A stretch of DNA of 64,000 nt, from positions 1 to 64,000 of the forward strand of contig NZ_JADKYW010000003.1 in assembly GCF_015355785.1 (NCBI RefSeq), written 5' to 3'. The stretch comes from Arthrobacter gandavensis (GTDB taxonomy: Bacteria > Actinomycetota > Actinomycetes > Actinomycetales > Micrococcaceae). This document shows positions 23,550-31,793 of this stretch, piece after piece (within the stretch, counting starts at the first letter, position 1; each line of letters begins with the position of its first letter). The notes under the pieces were generated by a model. The model was not told the DNA's origin, did not search any database, and was given only the letters and a program-made list of their open reading frames with translations. The translations under genes and the position numbers were made by a program.

Positions 23550-23824
23550 CAAGGATTACGACGCCCTGACCGTCACGGCCCTCGCAGAATTCGAGGCAGG
23601 CCCGGAGAAAGTCTGGGAACTCTGGGCAGACCCCCGCAAGCTGGAGGGCTGGTGGGGTCCGCCAACCTACCCGGCCACGGTCAGCGAGCACAGCCTGATC
23701 CCCGGAGGCAGCGTCACCTATTTCATGACCGGACCGGACGGGAAGACCTATCACGGCTGGTGGGCCGTGCAGCAGGTGGATACACCTAAAGTCCCAGATG
23801 GACGCGCTGCTGGCGGCCGCCTAG
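23530..23824 (+). pseudogene. SRPBCC (AHSA1-like) gene with internal deletion
   Basis: Residues 1-85 are a normal AHSA1 N-terminus (ALAEFEAGPEKVWELWADPRKLEGWWGPPTYP, split at about 20-50). After HGWWAVQQVDTP the frame becomes nonsensical and runs on antisense to mutT. In the +1 frame from 23789 the typical family C-terminus KSQMDALLAAA followed by TAG (23822-23824) appears. About 45 residues of the usual ~150 are missing. A deletion near 23786 that also shifted the frame explains both facts. The upstream ArsR gene is intact. Confidence 0.75.
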
Positions 23825-23860
23825 GCAAAAGTGCCGTGCAGCTCCCGGCCGGGCGGAAGG

Positions 23861-24304
23861 TCAGCCGGCCTGGGGCTGCTCCGCAGCGTGCAGGACTGCC
23901 GTGACAATTGGCAGGTCTGCCGGAATCCAGGGCAGTTCAGCGAGTTCGGCGGAATCGAGGCGCACCCAGCGCAGCTCGTCGTGGTCTTCGAGGGGCTGCG
24001 GCTCCCCGGCTTTCACCTCAACGAGCCAGACGCGCATCGCAGCCTTGGGGTTCAGCGGCCACCCCTGAGCCAGCGGGCCGGTCACCTCTGTGCCAAGGAC
24101 CACCTCGATACCCAGTTCCTCGGTGAGTTCACGCTGCAGGGCGGCTTCGCAGGTTTCTCCGGGTTCCACCTTACCGCCCGGGAACTCCCACATACCGGCA
24201 TAGGCCTCCGGGGCCGTACGGCGGGCAGCCAGCAGGCTCTGCGGCCGGCTCAGATCATCTACGATCGCGGCTCCGACTACCTGCTTCAGTTCTGAATTCG
24301 ACAC
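23861..24304 (-). CDS. NUDIX hydrolase, MutT-like
   Basis: A 147-residue pyrophosphohydrolase. The NUDIX box is complete: GGKVEPGET followed by EAALQRELTEELGI (about 43-66). The N-terminal VVGAAIVDD and the WEFPGG segment resemble MutT/CTP pyrophosphohydrolases that clean oxidised or unusual nucleotides. A TAGACT element on the minus strand (near 24312-24317) lies just upstream of its start. The exact nucleotide substrate is not evident. Confidence 0.88.
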   Translation of the reverse strand: MSNSELKQVVGAAIVDDLSRPQSLLAARRTAPEAYAGMWEFPGGKVEPGETCEAALQRELTEELGIEVVLGTEVTGPLAQGWPLNPKAAMRVWLVEVKAGEPQPLEDHDELRWVRLDSAELAELPWIPADLPIVTAVLHAAEQPQAG

Positions 24305-24484
24305 AGATCGAGTCTACGGTGTCCGCTGGCCTAGACTTGGAAGGAACGGCATCGTGGCCGTTCGGCCCCCGGCCACGGCAGCGGCAGCATCTACGTTCCC
24401 GCCCCGGCCCCGGGCCCGCCAGACGCGTCCGTGCATCTTCACGGCTCCGCGGCAACCGCTGATCCGAAAGCACCCCACGCACTT

Positions 24485-25714
24485 ATGCCTTCCCTGCGCG
24501 TAGCGACGCCCAAAACCCGCCACGTACCCCTGGCCATCGTTGCCCTTGCCGCCGGCGGTTTCGCCATCGGCACCACCGAGTTCGCCATCATGGGCCTGCT
24601 GCAGGAAATGGTCGCCGACCTCGGCGTTTCCGTCCCTGAGGGCGGGCACGTCATCTCCGCGTACGCCCTCGGCGTCGTCGTCGGAGCTCCGCTGCTCGCC
24701 GCTGCCGGCGCCAAACTGCCCCGAAAGTGGCTGGCGCTGGGGCTGATGGCGTTCTTCGCCGTCGCCAACCTGTCGTCCTTCATCGCTCCGGACCACGGCT
24801 GGCTGCTGTTCACCCGTTTCCTGTCCGGGCTGCCGCACGGGGCGTTCTTCGGCGTCGCCGCCGTCATCGCTGCCTCACTGGTGGCACCCACGAAGCGCGG
24901 CTGGGCAATCTCGATGGTGATGCTCGGCCTGAGCATCGCCAACGTGATTGGCGTGCCCTTCGCCACCTGGCTGGGACAGCTCGCCGGCTGGCGCTGGATG
25001 TTCGTCCTGGTTGGGGCCATCGCCCTGCTGACCGTCGCTCTCGTGGCATGGTTCGTGCCGTTCCAGGCTGCGCATCCGGATGCCAGCATCAAGCGTGAAC
25101 TGAGCGCCCTGCGGCGGATGCAGATGTGGCTGGCCCTTTTGGTTGGCACCGTCGGCTTCGGGGGATTCTTCGCGGTTTACACCTACATTTCCCCCACCAT
25201 GACCGAGGTTGCAGGTTTCTCCATGGGAGTGCTGCCGCTGATCGTCGGCCTCTACGGAGTTGGGCAGGTAGTGGGCAACATCGTGGGCGGACGGATTGCC
25301 GACCGTTCAGTGATGGGCAGCATCTACGCCGTGCTGGCCGGCACCGTCGTCATCCTGGCCGTCTACGCCTGGGGTGTGCAGTACCAAGCCGGCGCAATCA
25401 TCCTGGTCTTCCTGGTCGGAGCCATTGGCTCGGCCCTGACTCCCGCGCTGCAGACCCGCCTGCTCGATGTCTCCCCCGGCGCAGCCTCCCTGGCATCGTC
25501 GCTGAACCACGCCGCCCTGAACATGGCCAACGCCCTCGGTGCCATGGCCGGCGGGCTGGTCATCGCCTGGGGCTGGGGCTTCCGTTCACCGGCAATCGTG
25601 GGTGCGGTCCTGGCACTGCTGGGGCTGGGTGTGGCCCTGCTCAGCGGAGCACTGGACCGCCGTCGTTCCGCCGGGGCGCCCAGGGAAGCCGCGAAAGAGG
25701 CACTGCAGCGTTAG
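24485..25714 (+). CDS. MFS efflux transporter (AraJ/YdhP-like)
   Basis: A 409-residue membrane protein with twelve predicted helices. The first helix region VALAAGGFAIGTTEFAIMGL with the GTTEF motif is characteristic of the AraJ/Cml-type drug:H+ antiporters (DHA1). A central loop around residue 190 separates two six-helix bundles. ATG 24485 gives the family's usual short N-terminus; a GTG at 24431 would add 18 residues. A long GC-rich leader (24340-24484) precedes it. The substrate is unknown. Confidence 0.88.
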   Translation: MPSLRVATPKTRHVPLAIVALAAGGFAIGTTEFAIMGLLQEMVADLGVSVPEGGHVISAYALGVVVGAPLLAAAGAKLPRKWLALGLMAFFAVANLSSFIAPDHGWLLFTRFLSGLPHGAFFGVAAVIAASLVAPTKRGWAISMVMLGLSIANVIGVPFATWLGQLAGWRWMFVLVGAIALLTVALVAWFVPFQAAHPDASIKRELSALRRMQMWLALLVGTVGFGGFFAVYTYISPTMTEVAGFSMGVLPLIVGLYGVGQVVGNIVGGRIADRSVMGSIYAVLAGTVVILAVYAWGVQYQAGAIILVFLVGAIGSALTPALQTRLLDVSPGAASLASSLNHAALNMANALGAMAGGLVIAWGWGFRSPAIVGAVLALLGLGVALLSGALDRRRSAGAPREAAKEALQR

Positions 25715-25727
25715 CGGTCCAGCGTCC

Positions 25728-26630
25728 TCAGCGATTTTGGGCGCGGGCCGAGGCGTAGAGGCACACGGTCGCGGCCGTACCTACGTTGAGGCTCTCGGCC
25801 TGACCGTAGACCGGGACCGCAACGCGGTAATCCGCTGCGGCAAGTTCATCCTCGGCCAGACCCTGGGCTTCGTTGCCGAACAGCCAGGCGGAGGGATCTT
25901 CCAGGCGCGGACCAGCATCGGTTGACGCATCCGCGGCGGGCGCGAGGCGGCGCAGTGCAGATGAATCCTGGAGCGCATCCAGGTCCTGGCTTCCGTAGCC
26001 GTCCGCGGCAAGAATCGTGATTCCGGCTTTCCGCAGCCGGGATGAAAGTTCAGCGAAGTCCACGCCGGAAACCACCGGCAGATGGAACAGGGAGCCGACC
26101 GTGGAGCGCACGGCCTTGGGATTGTGGATGTCCACACTGGACGCCGTGAGGACAACGGCGTCAGCTCCGGCAGAGTCCGCCGCGCGCAGGATGGTTCCGG
26201 CGTTGCCCGGATCCCGCACCTCGCACATCACGGCAAGGAGTTTTGGGCGGGCGGCCAGCACGTCATCGAGCGACGGGGACTGGATGCGGCACACTGCCAC
26301 AATTCCCTGCGGCGACACGGTATCCGCCATCGCGGCCAGGACTTCGTCCGTGGCCAGGCGCAGAGTGGCCTGATCCGCCAGTTCAACCAGTTCGGGCAGC
26401 CGATCCAGGCAGGCCCGGGTGGCATAAGCCTCGACGACGACGCCGGGACGGCCCTCTGCGACCGCTGCTCGGTGCGCCACCAGGGCTTCACGGACGGCCT
26501 GCGGACCTTCGGCCAGGAACCGGCCGGTCTTTAAACGAGCCGGACGCCCCGCCAGCTTCGCTGCTTCCTTCACCCGATCAGCTCGGGGGTTGGACATCAG
26601 CGGAGCGGCGGAGCGTCCGGCGTCATGCAT
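25728..26630 (-). CDS. SpoU/TrmH-family RNA 2'-O-methyltransferase
   Basis: A 300-residue knotted methyltransferase. The N-terminal substrate-binding domain (about 20-120, with RLKTGRFLAEGPQAV) is typical of rRNA methyltransferases. The SPOUT motifs are present: VRDPGNAGTILRAADSAGADAVVL (motif 1, split around 138-160), FGNEAQGL (motif 2) and VPVYGQAESLNVGTAATVCLY (motif 3). It is the last gene of the infC-rpmI-rplT cluster, 18 bases after rplT, and probably modifies 23S rRNA. The target base is unknown. A second possible ATG is at 26597. Confidence 0.88.
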   Translation of the reverse strand: MHDAGRSAAPLMSNPRADRVKEAAKLAGRPARLKTGRFLAEGPQAVREALVAHRAAVAEGRPGVVVEAYATRACLDRLPELVELADQATLRLATDEVLAAMADTVSPQGIVAVCRIQSPSLDDVLAARPKLLAVMCEVRDPGNAGTILRAADSAGADAVVLTASSVDIHNPKAVRSTVGSLFHLPVVSGVDFAELSSRLRKAGITILAADGYGSQDLDALQDSSALRRLAPAADASTDAGPRLEDPSAWLFGNEAQGLAEDELAAADYRVAVPVYGQAESLNVGTAATVCLYASARAQNR

Positions 26631-26648
26631 GTTCAGCAGGTACCGAAA

Positions 26649-27311
26649 TTAGCCCTGGAACTTCTGGCGGGCTTCGCCGCCAGCAGGCTCCAGGCCGGCA
26701 GCCTTGGCTGCTTCCACGGAGTTGAACCAGTACTCGGGTACGGTCTGCTCGTACCAGGTGGAACCCGGAACGTGGTACTTGCCGGTTGCTGCACCCTTGA
26801 TGACGTAGCCCTCGGGAGCTTCGCCTTCGGAGGCCTTGAAGCCGCCGTCAGCAACAGCAGCCGTCGCGGCCGGAGCGGTCTTCGCAGCCGGAGCAGCCTT
26901 GGCCGGAGCCTTCTTGGCAGCCGGAGCCGCAGCAGCGGCCGGAGCGGAGGTGTCGGACGGCAGTGCATCCTTGGCAACCTGAACCAGGGTGGCGAACGCG
27001 TTGGCGTCGTTGACTGCCAGTTCGGCCAGCATGCGGCGGTCAACCTCGATCTCAGCAGCCTTCAGGCCCTGGATCAGACGGTTGTAGGTCAGGCCGTTGG
27101 CGCGGGAAGCAGCGTTGATGCGCTGGATCCACAGACGGCGGAAGTCGCCCTTGCGCTTGCGGCGGTCACCGTAGCTGTACACATACGAGTGCAGCAGCTG
27201 CTCTTTGGCCTTGCGGACCAGGCGTGAACGCTGTCCGCGGTAGCCCTTGGCGCGCTCGAGGATTACCCGACGCTTCTTATGGGCGTTAATCGCCCGCTTC
27301 ACACGTGCCAC
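26649..27311 (-). CDS. rplT: Ribosomal protein L20 with an extra C-terminal domain
   Basis: Residues 1-120 are a normal L20 ([15 protein letters not shown] and the basic [15 protein letters not shown] segment), which binds 23S rRNA early in 50S assembly. The protein then continues for about 100 more residues: an Ala/Lys/Pro-rich linker (121-165) and a compact domain (166-212: [35 protein letters not shown]). Standard L20 has about 120-130 residues. The added domain resembles small domains fused to nucleases and other actinobacterial proteins that I recall as 'sunset' domains; this naming is uncertain. GTG 27311 follows AAGGAGT with good spacing. Confidence 0.93.
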   Translation of the reverse strand: MARVKRAINAHKKRRVILERAKGYRGQRSRLVRKAKEQLLHSYVYSYGDRRKRKGDFRRLWIQRINAASRANGLTYNRLIQGLKAAEIEVDRRMLAELAVNDANAFATLVQVAKDALPSDTSAPAAAAAPAAKKAPAKAAPAAKTAPAATAAVADGGFKASEGEAPEGYVIKGAATGKYHVPGSTWYEQTVPEYWFNSVEAAKAAGLEPAGGEARQKFQG

Positions 27312-27428
27312 GTGCGTACTCCTTAGAAATAGTCCCGCGCACACTACCGGTGCTGCGGCCCCTGTCGGGCCGCGGGAAAGTTAGTTGATATGTGGAGCAG
27401 TTCGTCTCGGAACCGCTGGGGAAGATGG

Positions 27429-27623
27429 TTACTTGCCGAGCATCTTCTTGATGACCTTGGCCTCGCCCGGGGTGACGATCTTGTCACCGGCGAGACGGCG
27501 GGTCAGGCGGGAGGACTTGTGCTCCAGGTAGTGGCGGCGGTTGGCCTGCTGGCGCTTGAGCTTGCCGGTGCCGGTCAGCTTGAAGCGCTTCTTGGCGCCA
27601 CTGTGGGTCTTCATCTTCGGCAT
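27429..27623 (-). CDS. rpmI: Ribosomal protein L35
   Basis: A 64-residue basic protein of the large ribosomal subunit. [20 protein letters not shown] at the N-terminus and [10 protein letters not shown] in the middle are family hallmarks. AAAGGAGATC precedes the ATG. It lies between infC (103-base gap, containing two small hairpins) and rplT (117-base gap), the conserved infC-rpmI-rplT order. Confidence 0.97.
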   Translation of the reverse strand: MPKMKTHSGAKKRFKLTGTGKLKRQQANRRHYLEHKSSRLTRRLAGDKIVTPGEAKVIKKMLGK

Positions 27624-27726
27624 GGGAACCGATCTCCTTTGGTTTCCGCGGTACGAACCCGCGGTGATATGGGCACCTGTAACGGTGCCGGGGTTTCCTA
27701 GGGACGCCTGGGCGTTCTAGCGGTGC

Positions 27727-28755
27727 TTACTCCGCAGAGCCAGGCTTCTTCTGGCTCGAGGCTCCCGAGGCGGGTGCCTTGCCAGCAGGCTTGGACGCGG
27801 CGGCCGGCTTCGGCCGGGCAGCGGGCTTCGGCGCGGACGGCTTGACGGCCGTCGGCTTGGGCACTGCCATGGGCTTGGGCGCTTCGGCCGGCTTTGCTGC
27901 GGCAGGTGCCGCAGCAGGCTTCGTGGCCGGCTTAGCGGCAGCAGCCTTGGCTGCTTCCTCCGCACGGCGGGCATCGGCAGCAGCCTTGTCTGCCGCGGCC
28001 TTGGCAGCCTGCGCTGCCTTGGCCTTCTCAGCCTGTTCCTGCTCAGCCCGGGCCTTGTCGGCTTCGGCTGCGGAAGAGCCAAGGCGCAGGCCGTCCGGCA
28101 GGAGATCTGCCAGGCTCTGCGTCATGGGCGCCTTGTCGGCAGTGGTGTCGACCCGTGCCGGGGCGTCACCCTTCTTGGCGGCTTCGTTGGCAGCCTTTGC
28201 CTCGGCGCGCTGGGAAGCGCGGCGAGCTTCGGCCTTGGCCTCTGCCTTGTTCTTGAGGGGGCCGATCACCATGACCATGTTCCGGCCGTCGATGCGGGGG
28301 CTGGACTCGACCACACCCACCTCAGCGACGTCCTCGGCGAACTTCTGCAGCAGGCGGATGCCCATTTCAGGGCGCTGCTGCTCACGTCCGCGGAACTGGA
28401 TCATGGCCTTGACCTTGTCACCCGCGCCGAGGAAGCGAAGGGCATGTCCCCGCTTGGTCTCGTAGTCGTGGGTGTCGATCTTGAGGCGGAAACGGATTTC
28501 CTTCAGGACCGTGTTGGTCTGGTTCTTGCGTGCCTCACGGGCCTTGACTGCGGCTTCGTACTTGTACTTGCCGAAGTCCATTAGTTTGCACACCGGAGGC
28601 TTCGCCTGAGGTGCTACCTCTACAAGATCCAGGTCGGACTCCGCTGCCAGGCGAAGGGCGTCCTCGATCCGGACCACACCTACCTGTTCCCCAGCCGGTC
28701 CTACCAACCGCACCTCAGGGACACGGATCCGATCATTGATTCTTGGCTCGCTAAT
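27727..28755 (-). CDS. infC: Translation initiation factor IF-3 with AUU start and long C-terminal tail
   Basis: IF-3 proofreads the start codon and keeps the 30S subunit free. The reading frame begins with ATT at 28755, giving [19 protein letters not shown], the standard IF-3 N-terminus; AGGAG is 7 bases upstream. The first GTG or ATG options would delete conserved residues. A rare AUU start is the classic autoregulatory device of infC. The two IF-3 domains take about 185 residues. The rest, to 342, is an Ala/Lys/Pro-rich low-complexity tail, common in actinobacterial IF-3 but long here. It is the first gene of the operon. Confidence 0.95.
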   Translation of the reverse strand: MSEPRINDRIRVPEVRLVGPAGEQVGVVRIEDALRLAAESDLDLVEVAPQAKPPVCKLMDFGKYKYEAAVKAREARKNQTNTVLKEIRFRLKIDTHDYETKRGHALRFLGAGDKVKAMIQFRGREQQRPEMGIRLLQKFAEDVAEVGVVESSPRIDGRNMVMVIGPLKNKAEAKAEARRASQRAEAKAANEAAKKGDAPARVDTTADKAPMTQSLADLLPDGLRLGSSAAEADKARAEQEQAEKAKAAQAAKAAADKAAADARRAEEAAKAAAAKPATKPAAAPAAAKPAEAPKPMAVPKPTAVKPSAPKPAARPKPAAASKPAGKAPASGASSQKKPGSAE

Positions 28756-28874
28756 GTTGCAGCTCCTGTTTGACTCAAAACGGCTACCGCCTGCAACTGA
28801 AGAAGGCCCCCAATTGCACGCGCAATCGGAGGCCTCGAGGTTCGGCCGGGCACTGTTGCACAGTGCGCTTCCGG
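28756..28874 (-). promoter_or_regulatory. Structured infC leader RNA
   Basis: On the minus strand three hairpins follow each other. The first is GCACTG/CAGTGC (28861-28866 with 28850-28855). The second is a 14-bp stem, AGGCCTCCGATTGC (28835-28822) pairing with 28817-28804, complete if two G-U pairs are allowed, like an attenuator. The third pairs GTTGCAG (28797-28791) with CTGCAAC (28762-28756), which lies between the AGGAG ribosome site and the AUU start. Controlled access to the start codon is inferred. Confidence 0.6.
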
Positions 28875-28880
28875 GGATTC

Positions 28881-28910
28881 ATCTAAAGATGACACCCCTG
28901 GAAGGGCCAA
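28881..28910 (-). promoter_or_regulatory. Possible infC promoter
   Basis: TTGGCC (28905-28910) and TTAGAT (28881-28886) on the minus strand are 18 bases apart. Transcription from here would include all three leader hairpins. The hexamers are only moderate matches. Confidence 0.3.
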
Positions 28911-29090
28911 CCTGAACCCGGCAACTCTGATCCGGCCGTAAGGCTGGTTTAATCAGGCTGACGCGGGTGGGAGAGACTCCGCTTGCATACCGGTCCCGGT
29001 TACCTGCAACAGCTGTCCGCTGATTTTCATCACGTCGGTGGGCTGGGCGCAAATAACGTCTACCGGTCGGTCTGTGACAAGCTTACCAGT

Positions 29091-29516
29091 ATGAGTACCC
29101 CACAGAGCAATCCGGCTGGCGATTCTGCCCGCCATTCCTTCCCCGGAACCTCCGAAGAAGAAACCCACAGCCACTCCGAGAGCCCCGTTTCGGCGCAGGT
29201 CCGCGACATCGCCGAAGTTCCCGCGGTTGAAGTTATCACCACTGCGGCGGTGCACCTGATGAGCGCCGCCGCCGTGAAGTGCGGTCTTGCCGAAGGTGCG
29301 GACGCAGAAGACCTCAAGGACCTGGACGAGGCCCGCAAGCTGATCACCGCCCTCGCCGGCTTCGTCACCGCTGCCGCCCCGGAGATCGGAAGCCAGCACG
29401 CCGGTCCGTTGCGTGACGGACTGCGTTCCCTGCAGCTTGCCTTCCGCGAGGCTTCCTCCGTTCCGGATGCTCCCGGAAAGGGACCGGGCGAGAAGTTCAC
29501 CGGCCCCGTCAACTAA
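29091..29516 (+). CDS. DUF1844 family protein
   Basis: A 141-residue cytosolic protein. Residues about 50-105 (VEVITTAAVHLMSAAAVKCGL, then DLDEARKLITALAGFVTAAA) fit the helical DUF1844 domain, which is widespread and of unknown function. The first 35 residues are hydrophilic and probably disordered. In actinobacteria this gene is usually found divergent from infC, as here. ATG 29091 was chosen because the open frame upstream lies in the divergent promoter region. It ends just before a strong terminator. Confidence 0.8.
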   Translation: MSTPQSNPAGDSARHSFPGTSEEETHSHSESPVSAQVRDIAEVPAVEVITTAAVHLMSAAAVKCGLAEGADAEDLKDLDEARKLITALAGFVTAAAPEIGSQHAGPLRDGLRSLQLAFREASSVPDAPGKGPGEKFTGPVN

Positions 29517-29526
29517 GTTTCAGCAC

Positions 29527-29567
29527 ATAGGGAAGGCCCGAAGGATGTTCCTTCGGGCCTTCCCTAT
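29527..29567. terminator. Strong bidirectional terminator
   Basis: A perfect 19-bp stem (29527-29545 with 29549-29567) around the three-base loop TGT lies between the convergent DUF1844 gene and MFS gene. The stem core is GGGAAGGCCCGAAGGA. Confidence 0.85.
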
Positions 29568-29615
29568 GCCTAGACCAGGGTTGTGCCTAGATCAGGGGTT
29601 GCCTAGACCAGGGTG
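29567..29615. repeat. Three tandem 16-17 bp repeats at the 3' end of the MFS gene
   Basis: TGCCTAGACCAGGGTTG (29567-29583), TGCCTAGATCAGGGGT (29584-29599) and TGCCTAGACCAGGGTG (29600-29615) follow one another. The last copy contains the stop codon and final three codons of the minus-strand MFS gene, so the gene's extreme 3' end has been duplicated twice beyond its stop, probably by replication slippage. Confidence 0.85.
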
Positions 29616-30910
29616 CGCCGGGCGTTCACCACGGCGCGGGCGCCCAGGGTCAAAAGGACCATCAGTGCCGCTGCCGTGCCTGCGAAGGCGAAGCCGGCCC
29701 AGGGGCCGACGACGTCAATCGCCATTCCAGCCAGGGGCGCTCCGATGGCGGTGCCCGTCGTCAGCGCTGAACCGTACCAGCCCATGGCTTCTCCCCTGCG
29801 CTCCTCGGGCACCAGGTCCGCGACGCGCTCGGAGGCGGCGGAGAGGACCGGTGCACATAGCAGGCCGCCGGGAATCGAGAGCAGTGCCAGGGACACCGTG
29901 TCTGTTGCCAGGGACATGGGCAGGGTGAGCACGGCCATGGCAAGCAGCAGCAGCATGGGCGAAACCCGGCGCTTCATGGCACCGTAGACCAGGCCGCCCA
30001 CCAGCGATGCGAAACACCAGACCGCAAAGACAATTCCCAGCTGGCCCGGGTTGCCGGAGGACTCCACCAGGGCAACAATTCCGACGTCGCTGCTTGCCAG
30101 CAGCAGCCCCGCACCTGCAGCCACCACGAACACCACAGCGACGCTGAGCGTCAGCCAGGAGAAACCGGCCGCCGCACGGGCCAGCACGCCGCCGCGCGCG
30201 CCTTCCGCTTCCGCCGCGGCGCCGGCCGCTTCGGTCAGCTCGGCCGCGGGTTCGCCCAGGTGGGCCGGCGCCGAGGAAACCAGCGCGGCCGTGGCCGCTT
30301 CGACGTCGTGCTCCGTGGCCTCCAGGGATTCGGACCTCGTGGGCGGGTTGAACCACATCAGGAAGAGCCCGGCGCCGGCGGTACAGATGCCCACCAGCGT
30401 CAGCCCGACGGCGGTGGAGACGGAAGTGGCCAGGACGGCACCGACCGCGGGTCCGCCCATGAACACCACCTCGGTGCCGATCGAGTCCAGGGTGAAAGCG
30501 GTCCGCCGCTTGTCCCCCTTGGCCAGGACGCCAAGGGACTGCCGCACGACGCTGAAGACGGGCAGCGTGAACACCCCGCCGATCAGGGCCAGCACCAGCA
30601 GCCATTCGTAGCTCACGTGGGGTGCCACGGACCAGATCACGGCTTCGGAGATCACCGAGGGAATGAGTGCCCTGCGCAGGCCCACGTTATCCACCCGGCG
30701 TCCGCGCCACGGTGCTCCGACGGCGATGCCGATGGTCACCAGGGCGGCAACTGCGCCGGCCGCGGCGTAACCCTTGTCCAGGGTCAGTACTACGTGGAGG
30801 GTCAGCAGGACGCCGGCGGCAGCATGGGGAAAACGGGCCAGCATGCCCACGAGGAGCACACGCCGGACCGGGACGATGGCAAGCAGGTCCCGGTAGACAC
30901 TAAAGTTCAC
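29603..30910 (-). CDS. MFS transporter
   Basis: A 435-residue major facilitator protein with about twelve helices. The loop after helix 2 contains APWRGRRVDNVGLRRAL, a version of the conserved motif A. The long central cytoplasmic loop (about 195-245) is Ala/Glu-rich. The end of the second half includes MGWYGSALTTGTAIGAPLAG. It has no specificity motif I can name. It follows the sseB-like gene by 29 bases on the same strand and ends in tandem repeats next to a terminator. Confidence 0.85.
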   Translation of the reverse strand: MNFSVYRDLLAIVPVRRVLLVGMLARFPHAAAGVLLTLHVVLTLDKGYAAAGAVAALVTIGIAVGAPWRGRRVDNVGLRRALIPSVISEAVIWSVAPHVSYEWLLVLALIGGVFTLPVFSVVRQSLGVLAKGDKRRTAFTLDSIGTEVVFMGGPAVGAVLATSVSTAVGLTLVGICTAGAGLFLMWFNPPTRSESLEATEHDVEAATAALVSSAPAHLGEPAAELTEAAGAAAEAEGARGGVLARAAAGFSWLTLSVAVVFVVAAGAGLLLASSDVGIVALVESSGNPGQLGIVFAVWCFASLVGGLVYGAMKRRVSPMLLLLAMAVLTLPMSLATDTVSLALLSIPGGLLCAPVLSAASERVADLVPEERRGEAMGWYGSALTTGTAIGAPLAGMAIDVVGPWAGFAFAGTAAALMVLLTLGARAVVNARRTLV

Positions 30911-30939
30911 TGCACTTCTCTTCTGGCCGTTCGGGCCGG

Positions 30940-31788
30940 TCAGCGCGTGATTTTCAGTTCCAGGGAATCGACGCGCTCAACGAATTCGGGATGGCCGGCA
31001 AGGCGCTGCTGCAGCGCTGCTGCGAGTGACTGGACGCCTGCCGCGTCGAGTCCGGGTGCCAGCTGAAGAATGATCCTCAGTTCCGGCCCTGCGCCCCCGC
31101 CCGACACCAGCGTACCCTCTGCCGTCCGGGTGGCTACGCCACCGCCTGCGGTGAGGCGCACCTGGCGTACCGCCGGCTCCTGGCCGGCGGCCTCGGCGAC
31201 TATCCCGGCCAGCCCGCCGTCTTCATAGGAGGGCGTCCATTCGCGCTGCTGGGCAAGTGCCCACATCGCCGGACGGCGTACTACGAACGTCACGTCGCTG
31301 CCGGGGTCGATGACCAGCATCTGGGCTTCTTCGGACACGGCGGACAACGCAGCGCGCGGAGCGTAGACAGCCACCGGACGGGCCTCGGGATGCCAGCGCG
31401 CGAGTGCATCGACGGAGGAAAAGACCGGCAGTGCCTTGCGTCCGTCGGGTGCGTTCAGGGTGACCAGGGCGAGGTCGGCTTCCTTGTCCGCGGCCAGTCC
31501 GTGTTCCGAGGTGGCTTCCTCGCCGAGGGTCGCGACAATCGCCACATAGACCCTCGCTGTGGCGAGCGATTCCACCACGCCGGCCTCCGTGCCGGTTCCC
31601 GCAACCAGTGCCTGCACCGAAGCCGCATATCCGGCGTCGGGCTGGCCGTCGTCCTTGTCGAACTGGTGCAGCGGGTTGCCGTCGCCCTCCAGGCTGCGCC
31701 CCGCCCAGGGCACACCCGCGGAATCTGCCGGTCCCCCGGCCGCAGCGAGGGCCGCCGCAATGTGTCCGGGCAGTTCGCGGTTGGCCAC
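30940..31788 (-). CDS. SseB-family protein
   Basis: A 282-residue cytosolic protein with an SseB N-terminal domain (about 70-165: RVYVAIVATLGEE, ALPVFSSVDALARWHPEARPV) and a C-terminal alpha/beta region. The function of these proteins is unclear; E. coli SseB is linked to serine metabolism only by early reports. Its place five bases after priA, next to the histidine genes, is conserved in Arthrobacter-like genomes as far as I recall. No catalytic motif is visible. Confidence 0.8.
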   Translation of the reverse strand: MANRELPGHIAAALAAAGGPADSAGVPWAGRSLEGDGNPLHQFDKDDGQPDAGYAASVQALVAGTGTEAGVVESLATARVYVAIVATLGEEATSEHGLAADKEADLALVTLNAPDGRKALPVFSSVDALARWHPEARPVAVYAPRAALSAVSEEAQMLVIDPGSDVTFVVRRPAMWALAQQREWTPSYEDGGLAGIVAEAAGQEPAVRQVRLTAGGGVATRTAEGTLVSGGGAGPELRIILQLAPGLDAAGVQSLAAALQQRLAGHPEFVERVDSLELKITR

Positions 31789-31793
31789 GGGTG

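Noticed and set aside
23530-23904. Annotating the broken SRPBCC frame as an intact 124-residue protein
   Set aside because: Its last ~35 residues are antisense to mutT and the family C-terminus is present in another frame, so it is a pseudogene.
24431-24484. N-terminal extension of the MFS exporter from GTG 24431
   Set aside because: The extra residues are not membrane- or family-like and no ribosome site precedes the GTG; ATG 24485 gives the usual N-terminus, though this is not proven.
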